From Liolophura sinensis (lineage: Eukaryota; Mollusca; Polyplacophora; Chitonida; Chitonidae), in NCBI RefSeq assembly GCF_032854445.1, contig NC_088300.1:62410984-62474983 (forward strand): a stretch of 64,000 nt of DNA, in the 5' to 3' direction. Every line of letters begins with the position of its first letter. The stretch's first letter is position 1. A program made the position numbers and the translations under genes. The notes beneath the pieces are model-generated. The model made no database searches, was not told where the DNA came from, and was given only the letters and a program-made list of their open reading frames with translations. Shown here piece by piece: positions 22,468 to 35,117 of this stretch.

Positions 22468-22881
22468 ATGAATGCACGGATCGAAAGTGCGAGATGGAAA
22501 ATGACGACGTCGAGATACCAAGATGAAGATACATTGCGTAGGCGAAGCGCAGAATATCTGGTCTCGATATTTCTTGATATAGACAACGAAACTTTGGTTT
22601 CTTGGATCAGGGTTCTGGCGGAACATTATAGAGATCAACATTCAATTAGTTTTAATAGAGATTTAGCGAGTAAAATGCGCCGTATGAAACCGGGCAGACA
22701 AAGTGATATATCTGAGCTAATTTATCGTTTGACACATCACAGCGGGAAGGGTCTGGTGACCAGCTGGGTACAAAGAGCCCGACCCAAGACTGTCTCGGAT
22801 GTATCAATACCAATAACGTTTAGTAAAGATGACGCAAATGATGAAATGGCTTCTGTCGCGCTCTGGCTCAAACTTCATTAG
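22468..22881 (+). other. 137-codon open frame in A5, not recognised
   Basis: The frame encodes a hydrophilic, helix-rich peptide including SWIRVLAEHYRDQ, GRQSDISELIYRLT and TSWVQRARPKTVSD. No family is recognised. The last 50 codons stay open in A4 (about 18740-18905) and are open apart from one stop in A1 (about 9985-10230). In A2 and A3 the frame is broken. Differences between A4 and A5 are largely amino-acid changing, and a 137-codon frame is not improbable in 64 kb of this composition. I regard it as probable chance or a decayed remnant. Confidence 0.25.
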
Positions 22882-23040
22882 ATATCATTTCTTTGGATAT
22901 TTCCCACATGTAGATATCATTTCTGTGGATATTTCCCACATGTGGAAGTAATATATTACGCCAACATAACAGCATAATTAACAATTAACGTTCACTCTCC
23001 CGGTGATAAGGTTTGGGGCTGGAATATACTCAGCTGAGGC

Positions 23041-23064
23041 GGTTGGGGGGGAGGGGGGGGGGGG
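23041..23064 (+). repeat. Poly-G tract
   Basis: About 20 guanines are interrupted by a single A. It is private to A5; in A4 the same place reads 'gaggcggtgggggcaac'. Confidence 0.95.
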
Positions 23065-25119
23065 CAACACAGTTAGAGGATCGGAGTAGTATTACAGGCA
23101 ATCTCGCTGTACATGGAGAACTAAAGATAGCTAACAATTGTTGCATTGTAATGTCCATTTTATTACCAAACAGGAGTTTAAAATTTTGAAGGTTTACCCT
23201 TGAAAATCTTAAAACTGATAAAATCAAGCAGCTGTTACGGTCCGTGTGTATAAATTAAGGTTTTAAATGCTTATAAATGCTGTGGCAAGGAACTGGTTTG
23301 CGTGTAGTTTGATATACAGACGCTCTGAGATAAAAATATAATGATAATTTGTCCGAAAAATGAATGCAACTTTCGGTCAAGTACAATTTTTTATTCGTCT
23401 CTTACTGACTCCACCCAATCACCCCTTTCCTGCAACGTTTCATTACGTGTACCCATCGTGCTTACGGCCGTAACTGGCATGTAACAGATGAAGGATTTAC
23501 TGTGTTGGTCTCAGCGGGATTTGAACTCCGGTCTCCTGATCGACATGGAGCTCTGAAACAAAAGGTACAAACGTTGAAAAACTGCTTCTGTTGTTGCACG
23601 TATTCACGTGCATGGTATATATCCTTGTACATACTTATATGGAAATGATGAAGAGAAAAGACCTTCTCCCCAGTGGAGTCTAGGCAGTTTTTTAATAATG
23701 GCGTTAGAAGGCAAAGAAATCGTAGATTCAATCTGTCGTATTTATACGGATTCTCAGAAAGCAGATGTTCCTTCACTAGGTCTGTCTGGCAGCCGTACGT
23801 GTGGAGGGAATCAACGACGGGCCATTCTGTTCTGCCACTATCTCAACGTTGAACTTTTGGAGGGACTACGTTTTGCCTAGCTGTCATTGAAATCTTCTTT
23901 TTATCCGAACATGACAAATAATTAAATGGTATAAGATTTATTAAGGGAACTTGTGTCGTTGCCTCAGCAGAGGAGTCCAGCACATAATTGAAGTCTGGGA
24001 GGGCCATTGGATGACCAAGCCATAGGATGTAGAATGAAAATTGATTCCTTTGTCCGTACAGCGTAATCATGTTGCGTTAGCCACATTGAAGATCTGCGTG
24101 TCGTGAACGGGAATATACGAGCTGAGAACAGTCGGCCAGTCGTGCCTCTGTCCAGAGAGATCATGTTTAGGCTTTGTACTGCATCCTTACATTAAGACAG
24201 CTCAGATGGAATTGGATATCACCGAGGAGAACAGTAATTAGATAACACGATGTGCAGTGTATGGGATTACTGCCAGATCATTAGAAGAAAAAACAAATTG
24301 AAAGATATAAGAATAACAGTGAATATTCCGCTAGGCCTGATCTGAAAGTGACAAACTGCAATAACCAACGCAACCGATTAGTTCGAAAATATGAATTAAA
24401 AAGAAATATTTATTGTCGTAGTTAAGCCATCGGAGGTATGTAGTAGCATATAGGTATTGGTCATGACTGAAAGCGTAATTAATGTAGCAGTTATCTTCTG
24501 CCATTAAGTGGAAAGGTGTAATGTTATGAATGGTGCAGTTAACATTGTTTTGTGTTGTGTACAGTAAATATAATATAAACAGCTTTCAAATGGACCTGGC
24601 CAAAACAAAAATTTTATCAACAAGCGGTGTTCGAATTTAGGTTCGTACTTTGCGAGTATGCGTAAAACATTGCTTGAAGGCTTGTCACTCTAGTCTGCAT
24701 TTCTGAAATTCTGGATGTAAAATAAGTGAACAAATCAGCTATGCTCTGCATAATTTCGAAAGATAAGTCATTCCGCTTCCTATTGTATGTGCCTTGAAGG
24801 TAGCTGAAGTATTTGTATGTTGGAATCCACAGGTACATAAGCGCCAACTTAGTAAATACTCAACCGCCGATGATGCAAATCTCAGACAGACATTTCCAAA
24901 ATCCGTTGTTTTTACTCCCACGAATCATTGTACTTGTCAAAAGTAAAAGTTAAATGGTATTTTGGTTGACACATTTCAAGTTCTGTCACAGTGAGTTAAG
25001 ATAAAACCCTGGTCGAAGTAACATGTTAAGTGGCTGAACGTGATATAGGGTTTCATAAGCAATTTCATGAGCTCTGGCTTGTGTTTAGGTGAAAAACCTG
25101 CTTAAAGTTGTAGCGCATT

Positions 25120-26445
25120 GTTCTACTACTCGTACATGTAGGAAACCAGGAGTAATCAAATGCTGCTGTGTAGCAGCCGTCTTTAGAGAAACTCTAATGC
25201 ATCTCTATAGACAAGCAAACTACTATCTTCCGGTAGCTGGAGACACTGCTAGATGTAGGCTAAATCCTCTGGGTATTCAAACTATTAAGAAGCAAGGTCC
25301 ATACAGAATTTCAACTGGAAACTTGAATGGTGAATTTATTCTAATATGAAACACAACCCCAATAATCCACATATATCCATTATTATGGATACCTGGAGTC
25401 GAACAGAGAAAGACTTGACTGGCTAACACTTAAGAAAAAAATTCTCAAATCTGACTGATCCCTAATGTTTAAAGTTTATCTTAAGAACACAGATGCTTGA
25501 TGATGTTTCAAATTTCCCTCCAAAATATGTAGTAAAGATGCTCGAATTTTATGCCAGTTGTCACTTTTGTCAGCATGGCTGTGTACGACGTGATAAAATA
25601 TTAACTGAGGCCCTCATTAAACCTGTTCCATGGTGCAAACATTTTATACAAAAGGTTTAGTAATCTGTCTGAATTCAACAGTTCGGTAGTTAAAATACGA
25701 TGTCCGTGGACTGTCCTTGATGCTAGGGTGAAGATCCATACGTCATACAATGCCAAGAGCGTCCGCTTCCGGGCCGGTAGATCCAGGATCAAACCGAGAT
25801 CGAGTCACATCTAAGACTTTAAAAGAGGCAGTTGTAACTTCCCCGCTTGGCGTTCAGCATGAAGAGGATAGTGCAACGACTGGTTGACCCGTATCAGTAT
25901 AATAGCTCGGGCGAGGCGGCTTGCTTGCCTTCGGTAAGTCGTCTCAGTGAAGCAGCACTAGATAAAAGAGCGGTGAAAATCAGCCCAGCTACAAGGAGGC
26001 ACATTACACGTACATGCACCTTAAAGATTCCTTCGCCGTCATATGACTGAAAAATTGTTGAGTACTACGTTAAACCCTAAGCACTCACTCACTCACTCAC
26101 TCATAAAATGTCCGGATATCTCTTCCCTGTTTTCCGTCAAAAGGTAATGAAATTAAGCATGTCCAGAGATTCTTATGTTTAACGAGTGGGTTATTTAATA
26201 AACTTGAACCACCCATTATCGCCTAACGAATTTAGAAATATTCATCGCATCTCATAAAGTACGACGACAACCTAACACAGGTTAACCGATAGTGAACGAC
26301 ATTAAATACTGAACAAATGCCAGGCAACTAGGAGGTAATGACTATCAAACTTCACACTACAATGTCATAAAATAATGTCACAATCACCAAATTAATATTC
26401 TCTACTTACAAGAAGTTGTAGAATCAAAAATAGATGGCTGTCTTC
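25120..26445 (+). mobile_element. Insertion of about 1.3 kb private to A5
   Basis: A3 runs from 'gtgtttaggtgaagggcctgc' (17000) directly to 'ttccagattcatataatc'. A5 has about 1.3 kb between the matching words. It contains a SINE-B (25755-26104) and flanking sequence I cannot classify, including an 86-codon frame at 25089-25349 without family features. It could be a composite of nested insertions. Confidence 0.5.
25755..26104 (+). mobile_element. SINE family B, long copy
   Basis: This is the best copy of family B in the window. It runs from 'gagcgtccgcttccgggccggtagatcc' through 'agtgcaacgactggttgacc' and 'cagtgaagcagcactagat' to a tail with 'ccttcgccgtcatatgactgaaaa', 'gttgagtactacgttaaaccc' and a terminal CACT/ACTC repeat. 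A TCAT follows. A second copy is at 6984-7297. Confidence 0.8.
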
Positions 26446-27415
26446 ATGACATTCATATATCAGCAGATGACCATTTATATATATTTTGTCTTCAGCTTCC
26501 TGACATCTTTTGCTAATTTTTGTAATAGTATCAACGTGTTTCCGGTCATAGCGGAGAATATGTCTGGAGAATATCAAACAAGAGGTTGAATGGAAAGCCA
26601 GCAATGTTATATCTGTCCGTCTGTCAATCAAGCGGACGATGAAAGGTAACAGCGACGTACTGAGTGAAGTCATGTTGTATGACAGTGTTATATAACAGCA
26701 CCATACTAAGTGCATTATGAACGTGCAAGCAAATCCTTCTGCCAATATTAATAACTTGTACACTTGTATACACGCCTTAATATAAATGACAACAATAGCA
26801 TGCAAACCTTTGACATTCCCATTTCTCGACTAAGGATGACCTTCAGACAAATTCCCATTATTGACTTTTAGATCTCTTGCAACGATAACTCCCATTCATC
26901 GCCATTAAAGGTCATTTTGATTGTTTTATCCTTTTTGAATGGTGATATATATCGCAAGCACGCGTGCAGGGTACTGCAACTTTTTTTTAATTAGTCGGTT
27001 CCAAGTACCTACACATTACTCCCCCCTGTGACGTGACGATATCTTTTTTCTTGTAAATTACTCGAAACATTAATCAGGGGTAAACAGAGGGACGCATGGG
27101 CAGACTAATGCGTTTTGCAGGTTGGATTCTTGCTTGTTCAGCAAAATCTTCTGATTCCGGAAAGTTATCTTGGAAGTTACTTAGATAAGACATTACAATT
27201 ATAGCACACTACCCTCGTGTATATTCCATGTATGAAATGGCGTAACTTAAAATGATCAAGACCAGTAACTTGATCTGAAAATTCAAGCGTGGAAAACAAT
27301 AACATACTGAGAATTAAATTATGTTTCCTCTTTGACGGCAAAACGCGAAGTAAGATAAACTCCAACGACAGTGCTCTTAATAGAGCTCTTCATGTGTGAG
27401 CCGGAAACCGTAAGT

Positions 27416-29575
27416 TCAACTCGTCACATTATTGGGATTCAATATAATTGATATGGCAGTCTTGAACAACGGTATGCGTCAGACGATCGCCCATGCGGTA
27501 CACGCAGAAAATCAAGATAACCTTAATAGACCTTAATGGTCGTTGTCTATAATAATGGTGTCAGATAATTTAAATGGTCCATCGATGTAACGGTTGAAAA
27601 TCTATAGGGAGTCGAATGACCATAAATCATATCGGGAGATAAAATACAGCTCTAGTGGGGGTCACGCTCAGTAAAAGCCGATCTTATTATACTACTACAC
27701 AAAGTATAAGCTGGCTTACTTTACACCAAATTATGTGCTTCTAGAGACGTTTGTAGTTTCTTGTCAAATGTATTTATGCATACAAACTCACAAAGGCAAC
27801 GGGAAACAATTTGATGTAGCCCATAATAGGTGGCAATGGCGCGCAAAATGTAAATCCGTGTTGACGACAATGAACGATTGAGAGGTATACGGTATGACAG
27901 AGAATTTCCATCAGGGACGTTATGTTATCTCGCTATGACAGGTAATGCGCCCAGTTTAGTTGCAGGTAAACCCGCTGATCTGCAGCTCGCTTCAAAGTAA
28001 CCCAAAGATCAATACCAGCAATTATGGGCGGCAACCTATTATCATGGAGAGAAGCTAAAGCTCGGTTGTGCTTTGTGATCTTTATTGTACGTATAGTTCG
28101 TAGTTGATCGATCGAGTAAAAGCTGCCCCTCACCTCTCCCCTGTAGACACTCTGACAACCTTCTGACAGCAGACCGCGTCCGGATCAGCTAAAACTGAAA
28201 TCCACAGGACAATTTAACTTCAAGTGGACGCTTATTGGACCGGCTAAGTGGAATGTGACGCTGTAAAGTGCTCTTCGTTATTCTCCGTGCTGTAGTGGTT
28301 GGAGAGGATGTCCTCCAGGCATTTTGTACGGTGTTGTGAAGTGAAACGAGACATTGTTTATAAGCTTTTCAAGTCAATATAAGATCAAGATGTTCGAGGA
28401 CAATACCGAATTTCCGTCTCAAATGTAGCTATGTAATTTGTGTTGCTGTTGTTTTAGATGCACACCCTAACAGTGAAACGGCTCAAAATTTGATGAAAAA
28501 AATATCAAAGTCAGACTCCAGCCTAAACATCAACTGAATATGTGCTCTAGGGTAACACATTGTTATCCTCTTGATTATGCGCATAAATCGAAACAGGATA
28601 TCAGAATCCTTTGCCCAGACTAGTCTCTCCCGTTCATTGATTTTACGTTACAAAACATAATAGCATTAAAAGAAGACCGGATTCCTTGACGGATAGGAAT
28701 GAAAGAAACAATAATAACAAATGGAATGCTTTCGAGGAAAGGTTTCGTGTAGAGTCTTCCTTCGAGACCCCAAACTAAATAAATGTAATAAGCGACATCA
28801 AATGCGATCAATCGCCAACTGCTCAAAAGTCGTTTTCGTGTAAACACTTTGGCAATTCGTCAAGACGAAAATATTTCGGGAACAATAACATAGCATCGAA
28901 GTAGACATTCAAAACTTTAACAAACCTACATGTGACCTGGGCCGGAAACTTACTTATAGCGCAATATGATTGGACAATAACATGAAAAAGGAAAATCTGG
29001 CCATATGCAGTGGACATTCGCAGTCCGGTAGTTAAAATAAATTTAGCCCCCTACATATGGGATTGTGAGACAGGGACCGGGCTATTTAGTAAGCAACTTA
29101 AAATTTTGAGAGATACAGAATTGGCGCTGATTCACTGACAATGGAGATAGGTTTCCTGAGTTAAATCTTGTAGCCTTGGTCACGTTTCAATAAATGCACT
29201 ATACCTAAACTCAACTTAAGCAAGGCATAGCCTAGATTTGCCTATCTCTCACATCAGCGAATCAGAATCGATCCTGTATCCCATTAAGGCATAACTTGCA
29301 AGCGATTAAAACGCCAAACTCAAATCAGACCTCAAATTATAGTCGGTGCATTGCTCTTAAATATAGAATCAGTGTAAAAAGTTTAAATTTCCCAGGAAAA
29401 AAAACTTTGTAGTGTTGCGAACCTCGTCTTTAAATATTGTATTATACTTTTTTTAAAAAAATTTTTCTTGATCTTACGGGTCAGTGCCCGACCTACACAC
29501 TTCCTTTTAGCGTGCTCGAAGTTTCTGTGTGCATGAATTTAATGCCGTTGTAAATAGAGTGTACATTCTGTATCG
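27416..29575. other. Unassigned sequence
   Basis: No exon, SINE or array unit was recognised. Minus-strand frames at 28620-28847 and 28823-29017 include hydrophobic stretches but no motif. Confidence 0.4.
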
Positions 29576-30307
29576 GTGTTGTAAACATGTTTACGATCAA
29601 ACCATCCAGAATTTTCTTTACGTTTGTCTATATATATGAGCAACGGAGATGTGATGGTCATTTACTCATGTTCAGTGGAGAGCAGTCATATTCACTCTGA
29701 AGGATTTTACCCGGTTTGGAGGTGTCCGCTTTCACGCCATTCGACATTTGTCATTAGTACTCCATTTTCTGTACGTAGCATTTTTTGAATTGTGTTTCGC
29801 CACTTGCTAATTCTTGGAGACATTATATTGGAGCTTGTATCGCTCACTGTCTCTTTATGCGATTACGTACATTTCATCCCAGTTTACCCTGAAAGTGACT
29901 TTGTATATATTTCTGAGGAGTGAAACACACATCGCCATCTTGGCATCACGGACGCTACTGTCAACCCGTCCGCCCTGAGAAGTTACACCTTCACATGCAT
30001 TTAGAGATCAACCATCGTCAGCGTGCTGTGCCCACTACAGCTTGTCACTTATCGAACTGGCATCCTTCGAATGTGGAAGTCATCTTAATTGTGGATTCTA
30101 TATTTACGTGGACTGACCCGCCTTTCGAAGTCGGAACATTCCATCCGGATTCGGATGCTGTCATCAGTAAACGAGTATATATTTTTGTAATTACTTGTAT
30201 TGTTTTGTATATTATTGTCAGTTGTATTAATTGTCTATTTTGTTCAAATATGTACATTGAACTTATTCAAACTTCTTCGTGTTTTTTTTTGTTTGATCTT
30301 CTGTAAG
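29576..30307 (+). mobile_element. Possible solo LTR
   Basis: This 732-bp segment is bounded by GTATCG at 29570-29575 and again at 30308-30313. It starts GTGTTGTAAACATG and contains a TATATATA box near 29630. A 128-codon frame (29920-30306) ends in a hydrophobic stretch. The termini do not give a clean TG..CA pair and there is no paralogous empty site, so this is only a candidate. Confidence 0.35.
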
Positions 30308-30313
30308 GTATCG

Positions 30314-32485
30314 TTGATCTGAGAGTTGAACAAGCCTGTTGTTTCTCATTTGTACTCTCCAATAGTGCTACTCTTACAGTAATTGTGTTTGAGTTTAGAA
30401 TTTATAAGTCTTAAAAGCTTCAAATAGACCACTAGTCGAGATTCGTCCGATTATCATATGGGGTCAATTCCCTCCACCCTTCTCCCCCGCCATTGTTGCT
30501 CAAGTCGTTTTCTCACTGGCTGATAATAAATCCATATTTCGCAGGTCATCTGTTCATAGGTTAAGGCTCCAAGGAATCTCTGACGAGTTTTACCGCCACA
30601 CACACAGATCGGTATCATCACTACCAGGTTCACCAATCCTCGGCTCGGCCTGACCTTTATCCCTAAAAAAGCATTGACAACTCAAGACATGCAGAATTTC
30701 TAACCATGCAAGCAGAAGGGATTCCTCTATACGCGAGGCAAAGCGCACTCTTCTTGCATGGGTCTAATGTATGCATCGCCAAAGAACTAAAACGTCTAAT
30801 AATAAAGTACATGGAGTTGAGGAGATAAGAGATCCCGAGTTGATCGGGTAAGCAGAATGTTTTATAAAGTCGATTTTTTTATGCATGTGAAGTCAAAAAA
30901 GCATTCATTTTCCATTCTTCGTCACCATACTTATGCAACTGAAGAAAGGCCTTCAACTGAGCGAGCGTTGCAGATTGCCAATCAACAGGGGCATGTTAAC
31001 AAGTATAGTAGTTATCGAGTACATGTGTCCTTAAAAAGCCTAACGGTTTGTGGTCATCATGTGTCAGTAATTTCCAGTCGCCATCTGAAGTTATTTTCTA
31101 CCGAAAAGCTATATTTTACAAGAATCAGATCTTGGACTACATTTAACCGTTGTGATGATCGATTTCCCAGAGTTATTATCGACTGTGCTAAAAACATCTT
31201 ACAAAGCCAATTTTGAGGTTCATTTGTCCAGGCCTGTCATCAAAGACATCTGTCGGTGAAAGAGTGCGATGGGAAAAAAGAGGAGAAAAAAAAAACGCTG
31301 AGAATGCTCTTAAAGAGAAAGGAAACGCGGCTTGGTAGACAGCAGAACGTGGGTCCTTGTGTGAGTGTCAAATTAATGGAAGCTCATCGACTCGGCAACC
31401 TAATATCTATGTTTAGGGAAGTTCAGTCTGTCCGGCAGCGGAACAACAGTCTGAGAGTGGACTGCTCACGCTCTGGATATAGAATCCGACGATTATACGT
31501 TTTCAAGTGGCCGGAAGAAATTCGGTCACATTTCTAGCCAAGAAATTAAGTTCTTTCCGGATGTTATAAAAGAAAAAATAAAACGTACTGAAACCGTTTG
31601 CACAATAAACTTACATCAGCATCTTACCGGCGTATAATTGCAAACACTTAAAACATATTATCTTACCAAAGAACCCAACTTTGTAACTTGGGCTCCTTTA
31701 ACCAAAAGCGAAACATTATTAATAAGTGTTAACAGGCAAAGAAAACACTAGCGTGGAGTATATTTCAGAAGACAGAGATTTAAGCACTGTCCATAATTTT
31801 TTTCGATTTTTTATTTAGAAAATATTTTATTGGGAACAATAAAGTCATTTCAGATTATTGCTGCTTAACAAGCACTTTTGCTAGATTTTCACCATTCAAA
31901 ATGTACAAAAATGAATGGACCTAGAAGCGAACTATTTCACGAAAAAAATGGATGTGACCTTGCTGTTACCCTCTGTGTTACACAGACCACCATAGAATCT
32001 AATGTTTTAAAACCATTTTGAGCGGTTTGCTAAAACAATAAATCAAACAATTTTTCCACGACAGTGTTTAATCGTTTGTCATCTGATATGCTTCATTTTA
32101 GTGTTTTCTTTGCCTTTAAATTGTGAATTAAGTCCATAATTGGTTTGTAGAATGGCTACCTGTAATGACTTGCCTACAAGTGAATTTTCACCATGCAAAT
32201 CTCAATACTCTCGGAACGCGGATTATGGCACGACATATTAAATGCCAGAAACCATGCCTCTCATTCTAAGGGTCAAGGTAAAACGTAGATCATAGTATAT
32301 GTAGGGTTACGTTAACCGTATGGTTCCGCTTAAGCGATTTTATCATGCACACACCTATAGGTAAAACGTTTTACTTATCACGCGCGCTTAAGCATGTCTA
32401 TGTCGCGTAGCAATCGAATTATTTCCGTGGAGCCAGCTTTAACTAAGTTACCCCACACTCCCCATCCCGTCCCTCAAAAACACGC
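30314..32485. other. Unassigned sequence
   Basis: No gene was recognised. Frames of 119 codons (30857-31216) and 93 codons (31256-31537), both plus strand, have no family resemblance. Confidence 0.35.
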
Positions 32486-32758
32486 GAGGGACCTCCGTGG
32501 CTCAGTTGGTTGGCGCACTAGCGCAGCGTAGTGATCCAGAAGCCTCTCACCAAAGCGGTCGCTGTGAGTTCAAGTCCAGCTCATACTGGCTTCCTCTCCG
32601 GCCGTACGTGGGAAGGTCTGTCAATAACCTGCGGATGGTCGTGGGTTTCCCTCCGGGCACTGCCCGGTTTCCACCCACCATAATACTGGCCGCCGTCGTA
32701 TAAGTGAAATATTCTTGAGTACGGCGTAAAACACCAATCAAATAAATAAATAAATCAA
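32486..32758 (+). mobile_element. SINE family A, full-length reference copy
   Basis: The head carries Pol III promoter boxes of tRNA origin: box A TGGCTCAGTTGG (32497-32508) and box B GTTCAAGTCC (32568-32577). The body contains 'ggcttcctctccggccgtac', 'ggaaggtctgtcaataacctgcgg' and 'gtcgtgggtttccctccggg'. The 3' tail has 'ctggccgccgtcgtataagtg', 'aaatattcttgagtacggcg', 'taaaacaccaatc' and AAAT repeats. It would be retroposed by LINE machinery recognising the tail (SINE knowledge). Truncated relatives occur at ten or more places here, so I use this copy as the family reference. The conserved middle may be one of the SINE-wide domains described in molluscs, which I cannot verify. Confidence 0.88.
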
Positions 32759-33355
32759 ACACACACGATCTGTCTGTGACATTGCCGATGTGGCATAAAT
32801 CCATAATGAGTATGAATAAACTATCAATAAACTACCAGTGTAAGTGAACAGAGGTCTGGATTTATCTTGCTATACGAAGGTTATGAAATATCTTACTGTA
32901 AAAGAGGCTATCATGTTATTCCAACGCTGCCTCAGGAGGGAAATCTTCTATTGTTGAATAATCAGTTGGATACAATTATGGGCTGTAGGGTAAATTTTCT
33001 TTGCATGTCTATATCTGCTTTCTGTACGAAATGTACGAGTGTACTTAACACGTTTTTGATGTCTCACCTAAAAGCGGTATGTTGAACATACTCGCTCCCT
33101 GTAATTTATTTAGGTGAATTCCGTGATATATGTTCCGCAGGTTTACTAAATCGTGATATTTGTTTCTTGCATTTTATATCTGTTAAGCAGATCACCGTAT
33201 TTCGTTGTATGACACTCGTACCATGTACCTCGACATGGTCAGATACCAAACCTCCAACCTCCATTTACATATTGTAGGAAATAGGGTAGCAGTGTTTGAT
33301 TGATGTGGATACCTCCTGTCATGTTTGTATCCGGTTACTGCAGTACAGTGCTGGG
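32759..33355. other. Unassigned sequence
   Basis: Nothing was recognised between the SINE and the start of array B. Confidence 0.4.
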
Positions 33356-34988
33356 AATAAATGAATCGAAAGTGGATTGCAAATCACAATTTCATGCGCC
33401 AGAAAAGGCGTTATACACTAAAATGCAAATAAACGTCGAAGTCAACAAGTGTTAAAAATTGACAGTATCCGATGATGCTACTGGTTGCTAAATTACATCA
33501 AGCTTTGCAGCTATGCCTTGCGATATAGCTTTCCGAGTTGTCTTTCCCGTGAACTGTATCCTCGTTCATTTGTTGTTCATTTCGTGAACATTGCATAATT
33601 CGGTTGCATTGCTGCCATTCAGCATTATTGACCGGGCCATAAACTTGGAGTGTTTGCTCTCAACACCAAATGTAGGTTTTAATGGTACATAATTTAACTA
33701 ATTCAAAGCTTTTAAATTATGCAAATTGAAACACGCATTTTCATTCAGGGAACCACAACTGAAACTGTGCATTACGGAAAGGAAGTCAGGTGCATTTTGT
33801 CTCTTTTTTACAGCTGCCAAGTTGAATGCAAAGCCTTTTCACCCATCTCATTAACTTCCCAATATCCCTGACGATAAGATTATACAATTGGTTTACAACT
33901 ATGTTCACGCCTGTCTCCAGCAGGCGGTCGATGCTCTGGTTTAAGTGATGAATATACTGTAATATACTCCTGATGCAGCCTGGAGAAGCCATCGTCATTT
34001 GTCTGATCAGATTAGTCGATCACCAGTTGCCATTCTTTTCTAAAAGATTCAATACACTCTCCTATTGTCTCTTAATACAGTTCCGGCGCCACTGGCTCCG
34101 GCAATATTGTGTCATTCGCGCTGGAATAGCCTAAGAATAATTGTTCTCTAGTTGATTGATCTTTAAGAGGATCTGGACCACGTCTAACCTGAACGACTTC
34201 TCTGCCATTCACTCTCCTGAAACTCTCCGAGTGGCTCTACTCGATTGTCCTGTGCTGACACCCTAAAATGACTTTATCGCTGTGAATCTTGTCACCCGAC
34301 GGTATTTACACAAATGCTTCTGAAGTCATACAGCCAATATTCCAAGAATATGTTTCAGACATAACCCAATGAGTGAAGTGTGCTTTTTATTTTTCGTCAG
34401 TTTGATTCATCTGTGATAGAATAGTTATCTTAATTCCTATACAATAGAAAACAGTGGGAGTTCATCGCGGATAGAAGATGGAAGTACAGGATGTACAGGA
34501 AGTATGGAAACACTGCTCATCTCTGATTAGTCAGATATGCGTGATGTTCATTGCATGGGAGACTGCGTCTGCTACCACCACCATAGACTTTTTGGAAAAC
34601 GGGGAAAATGAAGAAGCCTGCTATCTTTTCTACCAAAATCAGTATGTATGTATACATGGAGTTTAGCGGCGCACTTTTCAATAAAAACTTTTCGCGACTT
34701 TATTAAATACATGTACCTACTACACACTATGGTACAGAACCACTGGTACATAGTGCTCTGAACTGAGGGAAGGAAACATAGAGACAGTTGAGTGCACGTC
34801 ACATCAGAATAATCATTAGACAAACAGTTAAGAGGCAAACAGAAGTTGATAGAGTAACATAACAAAGTTTCGATATATGGATAACAACTTCTGATTCATT
34901 TTCACCGACGTTTCGCTGTACATTCTAAAATGAACAGTTAGAATGTTAATGGTGTTCGATCCGGGTGGCGCATACATGTAGGTTCACC

Positions 34989-35117
34989 TTAGAATGCAAT
35001 GATTACATCGATTGCAATACCGTCGTCTGGGGAAGGGGCCACCAGGTTACGGTCGCCAATACAATTGGCGAGACAAAAGGGCAATTGGAGTTGACGTGCG
35101 TTTTGGAGCTGGCCCAT
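34989..35117 (-). other. Conserved block with a small open frame shared by five B units
   Basis: Read on the minus strand this gives a 42-codon frame from an ATG with FCLANCIG, RNLVAPSPDD and a terminal DVIIAF-stop. The matching segments in B2, B3, B5 and B6 are also free of stops here; B5 and B6 (61999-62136) end at the same stop. B1 lacks exactly nine bases relative to the others, an in-frame gap. Both frame and DNA are conserved, so a regulatory or structural element is an alternative to a decayed C-terminal exon. Confidence 0.3.

Larger units (their letters stand above)
21780..27415 (+). repeat. Family A repeat unit A5 (longest)
   Basis: It contains nearly all landmarks of the family in order, including 'cgtctaaaacaacaaacccgg' (21791), 'gtctggagctagtagacacac' (22298), 'tttttatccgaacatgac' (23898), 'tagttaagccatcggaggtatgtagtag' (24419), 'ttgaatggaaagccagcaatg' (26587) and 'attacaattatagcac' (27192). 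It is interrupted by a private insertion around 25120-26445 that contains a SINE-B copy. The array ends near 27415, after which no family-A sequence is seen. Confidence 0.75.

Noticed and set aside
23500-23590. tRNA gene on the minus strand around the GAGTTCAAATCCCGC motif.
   Set aside because: A T-arm-like segment is visible, but there is no box A, D-arm or matching 5' acceptor strand.
24617-24847. Frame with IPTYKYFSYLQGTYNRK related to IPTRKYFRYLVDTYDRK at 16515-16730, suggesting an exon.
   Set aside because: Differences are again mainly non-synonymous, neither copy has convincing splice sites, and the frames diverge completely after about 45 codons.
26392-26805. 137-codon minus-strand frame with hydrophobic segments, related to 17021-17269, suggesting a duplicated membrane-protein gene.
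   Set aside because: Most codon differences between the two copies change the amino acid, and one copy has a non-homologous internal gap. This looks like neutral decay of repeat DNA.
29920-30306. 128-codon frame with a hydrophobic end, read at first as a membrane protein.
   Set aside because: The hydrophobic part comes from a T-rich tract, and the frame sits inside a possible LTR.
32486-32580. Functional tRNA gene.
   Set aside because: Box A and box B are present, but the spacing is too long, no cloverleaf or acceptor stem forms, and the sequence continues into a SINE body and tail.
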